Assembly: GCA_002887195.1 (NCBI GenBank) | Contig: PJAB01002161.1 | Span: forward strand, 1-10,197 | From: Chrysochromulina parva | Lineage: Eukaryota > Haptophyta > Prymnesiales > Chrysochromulinaceae | DNA length: 10,197 nt | Direction of reading: 5' to 3' | Shown here: piece after piece, positions 1 through 6,465 of the stretch | How the letters are laid out: each line of letters begins with the position of its first letter | Position numbering within the stretch: position 1 is the first letter of the stretch | The notes under the pieces: generated by a model | The model's input: only the letters and a program-made list of their open reading frames with translations | Database searches by the model: none | What the model was told of the DNA's origin: nothing | Translations under genes and position numbers: made by a program

Positions 1-83
1 AAAACGGTAAAAGTGACTGACAGGATATGGGCGTATAGCGGTAAAAGTTGCCACTTGACGAGATTCTCGTAAAACGGTAAAAG
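1..83. repeat. Three dispersed copies of a cggtaaaag motif
   Basis: The 9-mer cggtaaaag occurs at 5-13, 39-47 and 75-83, so the copies start 34 and 36 bp apart. The first and third share a longer 13-mer, aaaacggtaaaag (1-13 and 71-83). The spacing suggests the worn end of a roughly 35-bp tandem repeat that may continue beyond the left edge. No gene overlaps it. The function is unknown; it could be a minisatellite or a cluster of protein-binding sites. Confidence 0.55.
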
Positions 84-582
84 CTTCGGACCCTCCGAAA
101 AAGCTACCCCCACCCTATGCCGTCGAGTTCCGGTTCCGCTCCAGACCCCTTACGTGCTGGACAGACCACGACACCGAGATCACAGTTCGAAATACGTCAT
201 GAAATACGTAGGTACGAAAACGCGGTTCCGGCTCGACCACACCCGCACCGGCAAGACCGCGCGCCGTGTCACAGTCCCAATGACCGTCTCGACTCAGACG
301 CAGCCGGCGGGCATACCGCGCCCAGCCAAGCCCACGCGCCCCCTCTCAACGCGCGGAACACACACCCATCAACATCCACAAACACCTCCCAACAGCGTTT
401 CAGGCATTGCCGGTACCGATTGTTCCCTTATACACGCACTCTGCACGCTCAGCCTTGGGATGGCAGTGCTCCCTCTCGCCGACGGTGCCCTGTGACTGTG
501 CCCCTGACTGTGCCCCTGACTGTGCCCCTGACGTCTCCGTGCACGTCGCGTCTGCTCGCTCATGCGGCCTCGGCGACCAAGC
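84..582. other. Non-coding stretch downstream of the membrane-protein gene
   Basis: Several frames are open here, but their translations are low-complexity (rich in Pro, Arg, Thr and Ser), show no domain or membrane pattern, and overlap one another. I therefore call no gene. The stretch lies on the 3' side of the minus-strand gene and should contain its 3' UTR. I saw no clear AATAAA or TGTAA polyadenylation signal on that strand. It does hold two 9-bp copies of gaaatacgt (189-197 and 201-209, 12 bp apart) and the 12-bp tandem repeat listed separately. Confidence 0.5.
493..532. repeat. 12-bp tandem repeat, 3.3 copies
   Basis: The unit tgactgtgcccc is repeated exactly three times (493-504, 505-516, 517-528) and followed by a partial tgac. 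It is a short minisatellite about 50 bp beyond the stop codon of the minus-strand gene, so it may lie in that gene's 3' UTR. The unit length is a multiple of three, so copy-number change would not shift a reading frame, but no convincing protein covers it. Confidence 0.85.
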
Positions 583-1290
583 TCATGGGTTAATAACAGC
601 AGGCTCGCACGCGCGCGAGCGGTACGATTGCTCGAGGACGCGGGAGCGCTTGGTGACGACGATGGCGGACACGAAGAGCGCAAACTGGAAGAGCGCGAAG
701 AGCATGACGAGCGCCGAGCCCAAATCGGCGACCTTGTGAGCGAAATGGTCGCAGAAGGCCTCCTGCTCCGGGATCTTGACATCGAGCACGTCGAGCTTTC
801 CGAGATGCACTTCGATGTCCTTGCGGTCAAGCATCTCAGTTGCATTCATCTGAGGAGCGTGTGCTGCGACCAGCGTACGCGAGCCCCAGTCGAAGGCGAT
901 GGCGAGGGCACCGGGCATCTTGACGCACCCGTTGTGAATCTCACGATGTCCCATTTTCCGGATGGCGACGGCAACAAAGATGGCCCCGATGGAGGCAAGG
1001 AAGGCGCAGATGGCTGCACAGATGGCAAAGCCCTTGACGTAGCGCGTTTGCACTTTTGCAGACGATGCCAATAAGACGGAGATGGCTGCGATCATGCCGA
1101 ACCATCCTTGAATGTTGTTGAGCGACGTCATGGAGAAGATGAGGAGTACGGTCGCCGCGCGGCGCAGCGAGGTCGCCTTGGTGTCGAGGGCGTCGGTGTC
1201 GGACCGCTCGGTGGTTGCGGGCATGAGCCCTGCTTCCTTCGACATGAACATCGAGGAGCTCGGGGTTTTGGTGCAGCACGACATGTTCAT
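583..1290 (-). CDS. Hypothetical four-transmembrane-helix protein (235 aa)
   Basis: I do not recognise the family. The translation has a polar, Ser/Thr-rich N-terminus (residues 1-43) followed by hydrophobic segments at about 45-60, 62-78, 85-111 and 190-212. Between the third and fourth lies a loop of about 78 residues with Cys122, Cys180 and an N-glycosylation sequon at N149-A-T151. The basic tail (KRSR at 214-217) suggests a cytoplasmic C-terminus, giving both ends inside and a large second loop outside. The layout recalls tetraspan proteins, but I see no tetraspanin CCG motif. Membrane helices appear only in this frame, which is why I prefer it over overlapping plus-strand frames. The chosen ATG is the first after an in-frame stop near 1360; a second in-frame ATG lies two codons later. 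The gene is divergent from the actin-fusion gene. Splicing at either end cannot be excluded. Confidence 0.72.
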   Translation of the reverse strand: MNMSCCTKTPSSSMFMSKEAGLMPATTERSDTDALDTKATSLRRAATVLLIFSMTSLNNIQGWFGMIAAISVLLASSAKVQTRYVKGFAICAAICAFLASIGAIFVAVAIRKMGHREIHNGCVKMPGALAIAFDWGSRTLVAAHAPQMNATEMLDRKDIEVHLGKLDVLDVKIPEQEAFCDHFAHKVADLGSALVMLFALFQFALFVSAIVVTKRSRVLEQSYRSRACEPAVINP

Positions 1291-1294
1291 GTCG
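1279..1294. repeat. Palindrome over the start codon of the membrane-protein gene
   Basis: Arms cgacatg (1279-1285) and catgtcg (1288-1294) are perfect inverted repeats around a 2-nt centre. The minus-strand start codon (1288-1290) lies within one arm. The palindrome is flanked by two near-identical strings, gctcggggttttg (1258-1270) and gctcgggttttg (1294-1305). It could be a small translational hairpin, or simply the product of two nearby Met codons. Confidence 0.5.
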
Positions 1295-1540
1295 CTCGGG
1301 TTTTGTGTCTCGTTGCAGCTTTTGTGCAGACCGGACGGGGGCTCCGGGAGAGTGCTCGGTTAGCTCGGGGCTTCTTTGCTTCCGGTCGGGGGCTTCTCTG
1401 CTTTCCACAGAGAGCGCGCGCTTTTTCGCAGCTCAAATAGAGCGGCGCCTCTGGAGCGAAGAGGGGCATCAAAAAGGCGTCGTCGCCGTGGTGTGAAAGG
1501 TAGTGATTGACTGGACCGCTCAAGACGACGCTTTGCGAAA
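1291..1540. promoter_or_regulatory. Shared intergenic region between divergent genes
   Basis: About 250 bp separate the ATG of the minus-strand membrane-protein gene from that of the plus-strand actin-fusion gene, so both promoters and both 5' UTRs must fit here; a bidirectional promoter is likely. I see no TATA box. A pyrimidine-rich stretch lies around 1370-1410. This is inferred from gene arrangement, not from a defined element. Confidence 0.45.
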
Positions 1541-4500
1541 ATGTCGGCATCTCAATGGGAGGACTTCTGGGACGAGCATGAAGCGATCATCGTCGATGTC
1601 GGCAAGAGCTTGTGGAAGGCCGGACCGGCGGGCGGAGATGGACCCAGCGTTGCCATAGACAGCCGAAATCGCGAGGAGACCGATGCGAGCCGGTGGCAGC
1701 GACTCTTCGAGGAGCTCGAGTTGTCGCCCGAGGAGACGCCGGTGCTGCTGAGCGAGGCGCCTGGCACGTCGCGCGCCGATCGTGAGGCGACGCTCCAGCT
1801 ACTCTTTGGGGAGCTACGGGTCCCCGCACTGTACATTGTGGCGCCTTCTCTGCTCACCGCCTACGCCTCGGACATGGTGACTGGCATAGTTGTGGACATC
1901 GGCGAGCGTAGTACAACGGTCTGGTCCGTGTTCGACGGCTATCCGTTGCTGCCTGGGACGACGGTGCTGCCCATGGGCGGTGGGCATTGCACGGACGTGC
2001 TGCTGGGCCGACTGCAGGCGCTCGGCTATACTTCGTCGTCGCCGGCCGAGGCGGAGGTCGTCGCACGCAAGGCCAAAGAAGGGCACGTGCTGGTGCCCGC
2101 CGAAGCGAAGAAGAAGCTGAAGAACGCGGCGGAGGTCGCCCTGCCGGACGGCTCCACTGTCACACTGAGTGGAGACGACCTGACCAAGTGCGGCGAGGTG
2201 CTGCTGCGTGATATTGGCTCTCTTTCACGAGCACCCTCGGCTTCGAAATTGCGCAAGGACACGCTGAGCGGTGCGGCGCTTGAGACGGCGCTTGTGACGG
2301 CGCCAGAGGACCTGGGAGTGGTGCAGGCGATCTTGGGTGTGGTGGCCCTCGCGGACATGAGCATGCGCGGCGCGCTGCTTGCCAACGTGCGGCTCGTGGG
2401 CGGCGGCTCACTCCTAAGCGGGCTCCCGGAGCGCCTCGAGCTCGACCTCTCCAAAGCACTTGGGCCCAAGTCGCCCTTCAAGCCTCGCGTGCACGCGTCG
2501 GGGGCACGGCGCTACGCGCCGTGGATGGGCGGCGCCGTGATGTGCAACCTCTCCGCATGCAAGCGCGCCTTCGTGCTCCGTGAGCAGTACGAGGCCGCCG
2601 GTGCCGAAGCCGTCCATCTGAGGTACGCGCTGCCCGGCGCGGCTTCGCTCGAAGAGCAGCGGCGGCTGTGGCAGGCGGCCGTCGCCGACGAGGCGGCCGC
2701 CAACGCCGAGGTGGCGCTCACGACGGCGCGGCAGATTGGTGAGCTCGCGGGCGCGGCGCGTGCGTGGTGGCTCGAGGCGGCTCCCGCGCACAGTGCCGTG
2801 GAGCGCGAGCGACAGACTCGTCTGCAGCGGGCGCTGGTCGAGCCGCTTGTACGCGCGATGCTGCAGCAGGTGCTCGGCGCGACGCCCTCGCCGCCGGCTC
2901 GCCGCCAGGCTCAGCACGGCGCCTTTGTCTCCGGCGCGCCGCCCTTCCCGCCGTCGGCCGTGCTCGCGGCCGCGGCCGGGGCGCTGCGCCTATCCCTCGG
3001 CACGAGCGCTGCCACCGAGGACGCGTTCGCTCTGCGCCGTCTCACCCAGCTGCGCTCGGCTGCTTGGGCCGTGCAGATGGCGCCCGTCGCAGCGCGTCTT
3101 GACGAGATCGCGAGTCGCTCGGACAGCCACGAGGCGTGCCGCGCATGGCGGCTCTGGGCCACGCTCGCGAGCAAGCAGGGGGTGCGCCGCCGTCGACTTG
3201 CCGACGCTCTCGCACTCCGCGCCTCCGCCATGGTCTTCGGTCACTTTGGCCTATGGGTAGCCAACGCCGCCGTACAGCACAAGGCGAGTGACCAACAGAT
3301 GGTCGCCTTCTACGGCTTCCTGCGCGCGAACCTGCGTGGCTGGCACGCGCGCACTCGTCAGAATCGACGTCTCCTTGTGGCCGTCAAGGCCGCCGCCGCC
3401 GGGTGGCTCGCGATGGACGTGGCGCGTGGCTGGCGAACGTGGCGAACGCGGGCGAGGCTGGTGAGCCACGAGCGACGTGCCGCTGCGTCGGCCGCCGCGG
3501 CACGGCAGCGCGCTGCCTGGCAGGCATGGCTCTCGTTTGCACGCTTGGGAACCAGCGCGGCGGTCGTGGCGCGCGGCGGCGCGCGCCGCGCGCTGAGTTT
3601 GAGCATCTCTTGCTGGATCAGCATGCTTCAAGGGCGACTGGCGGCCGTGCGTCGAGCTCACAAGGCAGGCGAGAGGGCGGCACGCGCAGGTATGGCGAGC
3701 CGGTTTGAGGCGTGGCGGGAGGCTCTCGCGCTCACGAAGCTGCAGGCCGAACTGCTCCGTATGGCGCACCGGGGGCTACTCTCTCGCTGGACACGTGCCT
3801 GGGGACAGGCGGGCAGGGTGCGAGAGGCACGTCGCGACGCATCCCGCCGGCTGCAAGCGCGCTCGATGGCCGACGCCATTCCGGCGCGCCCTCTGCGCCG
3901 CTGCTGGCACTCCTGGCACGGCCGTGCCACCGTCGCGCAGAGGCTTGCGGCCAGGGTCTCCACCGCCTTACTCGCGCGCATGCATCGCTACTGGATCGAG
4001 TGGCGCGTGTGGGCCAGCTCGGTGGAGCGACGGTCGGCGGTGCGGCTGCTCACCACGCTCGCGATCAGTAGCCGCCGCCGGTGGTGTTGGCAGGCATGGC
4101 TGCGTGCGAGCCTGCGCGTGCAGCGCGCGCGCGTGCTCACGGCGCGCTCGCAGCTGCACCACGACCGCTCCGCCGTTCGCCGAGTGCTCCGTGTGCTCGA
4201 GAATCGTCGAGATTCAATCACGCTCGCGCTCCTCGTCACAATGGTAGGACGGCTCTCGGCCCCGCTCATCGCCGATTGGGTCGTAGCCGGGGCGGCCGCT
4301 CGGCATGCCATCGGGCGCGCGCTCAAGCTCGCCAGCGAGTTGGCACGCCGGATGGGCTGGCGCAGGTGGCAGCGAGAGCGCACTCGATCTGCGGAGGGGA
4401 GATTGCTCTTGCACCGAGCACGTCGGCTGTATTCTACCTTGAGCGCTGCCAAGCTTGGACACGGCTTCCAGCAATGGTCGGTCACCGTCCTGAGCACCTC

Positions 4501-4876
4501 GCTCCGCAACGCGGCGCTGGAGCACTGGGCAGAAGAGTTCAAGCCGCGCGCCTTTGCTAACTATGGTTGGCGCCGCTGGCGCGCGGGACTGCACCGTCAG
4601 GCGATGGCGGCGCACATGGCCAGCGTTCTCGAGCGCCGCGCCGACGAGTTTGCCAAAGCCCGATGCGCAGCGGCACTCGCGATGTGGTCGGCGGCCGCCA
4701 CGCGCCGGCTCCACAGGCGAATGCTGAAGACACGCAAGAAGGTGGCGCAGCAGGACGATGCCGCCGTCGAGCGGCTGCGTGGGCTGCTCGCCGACGGGCG
4801 CAAGTGGGCCGAGAGGATGCTCGTCGCGGATGGCGTCCTTCCGGCTGGGAGCCCTTTAGGCTACCCTTTCATTTGA
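1541..4876 (+). CDS. Actin-like domain fused to Sfi1-type centrin-binding repeats (1111 aa)
   Basis: Residues 15-361 align along the whole actin fold. IIVDVGKSLWKAG (16-28) is the phosphate-1 region and VLLSEAP (68-74) matches actin's VLLTEAP. GIVVDIG (115-121) is phosphate-2, LPDG is at 201-204, the adenosine motif VGGGS at 286-290 and RRYAPWMGG at 323-331, followed by an actin-like C-terminal helix. Asp11, Lys18 and Asp154 of actin are kept (D19, K26, D119), but Gln137 and His161 become P102 and T126, and about 37 residues of subdomain 2 are missing. From about 500 to 1060 comes an Arg/Ala/Leu-rich helical array with a Trp every 29-38 residues (509, 539, 572, 601, 634, 663 and on to 1049), often as WxxW. 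This resembles Sfi1 repeats, which bind centrin at spindle poles and basal bodies. The start has A at -3. No intron is evident. The actin call is strong; the Sfi1 call is good but rests on pattern. Confidence 0.88.
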   Translation: MSASQWEDFWDEHEAIIVDVGKSLWKAGPAGGDGPSVAIDSRNREETDASRWQRLFEELELSPEETPVLLSEAPGTSRADREATLQLLFGELRVPALYIVAPSLLTAYASDMVTGIVVDIGERSTTVWSVFDGYPLLPGTTVLPMGGGHCTDVLLGRLQALGYTSSSPAEAEVVARKAKEGHVLVPAEAKKKLKNAAEVALPDGSTVTLSGDDLTKCGEVLLRDIGSLSRAPSASKLRKDTLSGAALETALVTAPEDLGVVQAILGVVALADMSMRGALLANVRLVGGGSLLSGLPERLELDLSKALGPKSPFKPRVHASGARRYAPWMGGAVMCNLSACKRAFVLREQYEAAGAEAVHLRYALPGAASLEEQRRLWQAAVADEAAANAEVALTTARQIGELAGAARAWWLEAAPAHSAVERERQTRLQRALVEPLVRAMLQQVLGATPSPPARRQAQHGAFVSGAPPFPPSAVLAAAAGALRLSLGTSAATEDAFALRRLTQLRSAAWAVQMAPVAARLDEIASRSDSHEACRAWRLWATLASKQGVRRRRLADALALRASAMVFGHFGLWVANAAVQHKASDQQMVAFYGFLRANLRGWHARTRQNRRLLVAVKAAAAGWLAMDVARGWRTWRTRARLVSHERRAAASAAAARQRAAWQAWLSFARLGTSAAVVARGGARRALSLSISCWISMLQGRLAAVRRAHKAGERAARAGMASRFEAWREALALTKLQAELLRMAHRGLLSRWTRAWGQAGRVREARRDASRRLQARSMADAIPARPLRRCWHSWHGRATVAQRLAARVSTALLARMHRYWIEWRVWASSVERRSAVRLLTTLAISSRRRWCWQAWLRASLRVQRARVLTARSQLHHDRSAVRRVLRVLENRRDSITLALLVTMVGRLSAPLIADWVVAGAAARHAIGRALKLASELARRMGWRRWQRERTRSAEGRLLLHRARRLYSTLSAAKLGHGFQQWSVTVLSTSLRNAALEHWAEEFKPRAFANYGWRRWRAGLHRQAMAAHMASVLERRADEFAKARCAAALAMWSAAATRRLHRRMLKTRKKVAQQDDAAVERLRGLLADGRKWAERMLVADGVLPAGSPLGYPFI
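3569..3593. repeat. GC-rich hairpin inside the Sfi1-like repeat region
   Basis: A perfect 10-bp stem (gcgcgcggcg at 3569-3578 and cgccgcgcgc at 3584-3593) surrounds a 5-nt centre. It encodes part of an Arg/Ala/Gly stretch. In GC-rich coding sequence with Ala and Arg codons this may be compositional. Confidence 0.6.
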
Positions 4877-5434
4877 TTCCCAGGGGGGGCACAGACAAAA
4901 TATCTATACGCGGAACTATACAGGGGTTTTGTCGTGACTCGCTGTGTATTCGATATCTGTACGCAAAGCAACGAAAACTTGACGTCGTAACCAAGTTCGT
5001 TACTAGCCGACTACCAACTTATACGTATAGGTGCTAGGTCTGCGCGAGTCTCCAGTCTGCGGCGTGGGGGGTTGGGAACGAACTACTATACCTCACTACC
5101 AACGGCCTGACGTTAGTAGTGAACTACTAGGTTTCAGATACGAAATGGGGCTTGAGGCATGGTCCATGGATGATGGAGATGGAACTTGGAAGTGTCCTAG
5201 TGTGGGAAGACGGAAGTGGCTCGGCTGTCGGCTCCGGCGCCTCCGGCGGAGAGCGACTAGCATAGGTGCATACTTAGCGCGGCCCGCACCAGGCCACCCA
5301 CTTAGTGACAAAAGGTTTGTTGATTATTTGAAGGGCCGATCACAGTGAAAGTAGAAAACTTCTTTTTGGATCCGAAACGGTTTTGGGCGGTCCCCTCGAC
5401 GGAGCGCGGCGGCCGCTTTTCAGCGCTGTACTGA
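4877..5434. other. Less GC-rich intergenic island, no convincing gene
   Basis: Base composition drops visibly against both large genes, with many ta-rich words. A run of seven G lies at 4883-4889, just after the actin-fusion stop codon, and the palindrome tatacgtata is at 5020-5029. A cluster of inverted and direct repeats occupies 5080-5129. A 105-codon open frame (5031-5348) crosses the island but shows no recognisable domain or composition, so I do not call it. The 3' UTR of the upstream gene should lie at the left end. A degraded mobile element is possible; no transposase trace is visible. Confidence 0.5.
5080..5129. repeat. Cluster of inverted and direct repeats built on actacta/tagtagt
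   Basis: The 9-mer gaactacta occurs at 5080-5088 and 5121-5129. Between the copies, tcactac (5093-5099) and gtagtga (5116-5122) pair, and after one mismatch aacg/cgtt (5101-5104 and 5111-5114) extend the stem over a 6-nt loop. The sequence tagtagt-ga-actacta (5114-5129) is itself a palindrome. Such nested short repeats can be the ends of a small non-autonomous element or a protein-binding site. Confidence 0.6.
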
Positions 5435-5530
5435 GAAACGCGGTCTTCAGGGCGATTTACGCCTCTACCTGCGCCTCTTCCTGCGCCTTTTCGGGCGCCA
5501 ATTCGGGCTCAAGTAGAACCCATTGATCTG

Positions 5531-5812
5531 ATGGTGTCCGCCGAGCAGCTCGATCAAATTGAGGCGCTCCGGCGAGAGGAGGCCGCGTTCGATGCCGAGG
5601 TTGACGAGGCCGCGATTGAGGACGAGGTAGAGGGCGCTGGGGACGAACTCGTTCGTGGCTGGGCGCACGAGTGGGCCGAGTACACTGACTCTGAGGCGAC
5701 GGCGCGCCCGCCCGCCTTTCAGGACGTGGACGCAGCGCAGACCTTGGACGGGCTCCGCAAGCTTGCGCAGGCGGCAGCGAAGGAGATGAGTCTCCTGTTT
5801 TTACGGATTTAG
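5531..5812 (+). CDS. Short acidic ORF, possible exon or gene fragment (93 aa)
   Basis: This frame stays open from 5435 to the stop at 5810-5812, with its first ATG at 5531. Upstream codons give a Pro/Ala/Arg-rich stretch. The ORF is rich in Glu, Asp and Ala and looks helical (for example AEQLDQIEALRREEAAFD at residues 4-21), with an aromatic patch WAHEWAEY at about 44-51. That patch faintly recalls the WxxxF/Y motifs of the peroxisomal import receptor PEX5, but the match is too weak to name it. The opposite strand is also open, but Arg/Pro-rich and less protein-like. A second plus-strand frame, open from about 5689 to 6015, overlaps the 3' end, so this may be a frameshifted pseudogene or part of a spliced gene. 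No promoter is apparent upstream. Confidence 0.35.
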   Translation: MVSAEQLDQIEALRREEAAFDAEVDEAAIEDEVEGAGDELVRGWAHEWAEYTDSEATARPPAFQDVDAAQTLDGLRKLAQAAAKEMSLLFLRI

Positions 5813-6015
5813 AGGAGCGGCGTCGACAAGACGCGCGCGTGCCCCGTGTTTGGCGGCGCGCGTTCCAGGCCATGCCTCGCTCGAGGCCAATCTGCATGTG
5901 CGGTCGCCACGCACGTGGCGGTATGTGTGGTCGCTGCCTCCGACGTTTGTCATGGCGGAAGGTGCAGCCAACCAATCTGATGTCTAGTTCAGGAGTTATG
6001 GTGTATATAAGGTAA
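5813..6015 (+). other. Continuation in another frame with a Cys-rich patch; uncertain
   Basis: In the frame one base off the 93-codon ORF, reading is open from about 5689 to a TAA at 6013-6015. Beyond 5813 it gives a basic peptide with a cluster CMCGRHARGGMCGRC, which could bind zinc (CxC and CxxC pairs). Its only ATG-initiated part is 5872-6015 (47 residues). It ends on top of the CCAAT/TATA pair, so coding and promoter readings conflict. It could be the shifted 3' end of the preceding ORF, or chance. Within it, cgccacg-ca-cgtggcg (5905-5920) is a perfect short palindrome. Confidence 0.22.
5972..6011 (+). promoter_or_regulatory. Candidate CCAAT and TATA promoter for the NACHT-like gene
   Basis: A CCAAT pentamer at 5972-5976 lies 28 bp upstream of tatataag at 6004-6011, an order typical of eukaryotic RNA polymerase II promoters. 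Transcription would start near 6030-6040, leaving a leader of about 430 nt before the ATG at 6466. That leader contains several upstream ATGs (for example at 6267), so either a 5' UTR intron is removed, perhaps ending at the tgtag at 6431-6435, or the true start of transcription lies closer to the gene. Confidence 0.4.
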
Positions 6016-6035
6016 AGGCAATGCGCGCGCCCGGA

Positions 6036-6465
6036 AGCCGTGGCGCGCGCTGGCGCGTAGTACGGTCCCCAAGTCAGCGCGTCGCCGTGCAGTCTTGCGT
6101 GCAGTGGTCCGCACCCTGGCTCGTGGCTGCGGGCCGCGGGATCCTGGCTCCCGGGGCTCGCTGAGAACGGAATCCTCTGTGTCCGTTCTCCACACATTCA
6201 CATACATGTACGGCGGACCGGCGTCTCAATTGCGGCGTCTCGACGACCGCATATGATTCCCCGCACATGGCCAAGGAAAACGTGACTCGTAAGAGGAGGT
6301 CCGGCCGGGGCGCGCGCTCGTCTGCCGGGCCTCGCGGTCTTCACAGAAGTGCTCGTCGTGTTAACGTTCACACAAACCGCGGGTGTGCGGCGCGAGCGGC
6401 ACACGAGCGACTCTGTGCTTCTCGTCATCCTGTAGACGGACGCCGACTGCAAAGAAACCCGCGAA
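6036..6465. other. Leader region of the NACHT-like gene, no gene called
   Basis: If the TATA box is used, this is the 5' leader. The open frames here, including one from 6267 that overlaps the start of the large gene, translate to Arg-rich sequence without domains and I read them as non-coding. The large gene's own frame has a TAG stop at 6433-6435, so its protein cannot extend further upstream without splicing. Confidence 0.4.

Noticed and set aside
562..1074. A 170-codon plus-strand frame opposite the membrane-protein gene
   Set aside because: It is acidic and repetitive with no hydrophobic segments, whereas the minus strand gives four well-formed membrane helices.
3065..4690. IQ motifs of a myosin or abnormal-spindle type protein
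   Set aside because: The IQxxxRGxxxR pattern is absent. The conserved feature is Trp about every 30 residues, as in Sfi1, and no motor domain is present.
1552..4803. Many long open frames on both strands across the actin-fusion gene, some over 150 codons
   Set aside because: They are Arg/Pro/Ala-rich shadows of GC-rich codons and none shows a domain. The plus-strand frame carries the full actin motif series and the Trp ladder.
1541..4876. A viral actin-like gene from a giant virus
   Set aside because: The GC-rich flanks, CCAAT/TATA elements, wide gene spacing and Sfi1-type array all fit a cellular flagellate. I see no viral core gene nearby.
5457..6197. A 246-codon minus-strand open frame
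   Set aside because: The translation is dominated by Arg, Pro, Ala and Ser with no domain or membrane pattern. The plus-strand frame opposite its 3' half is more protein-like.
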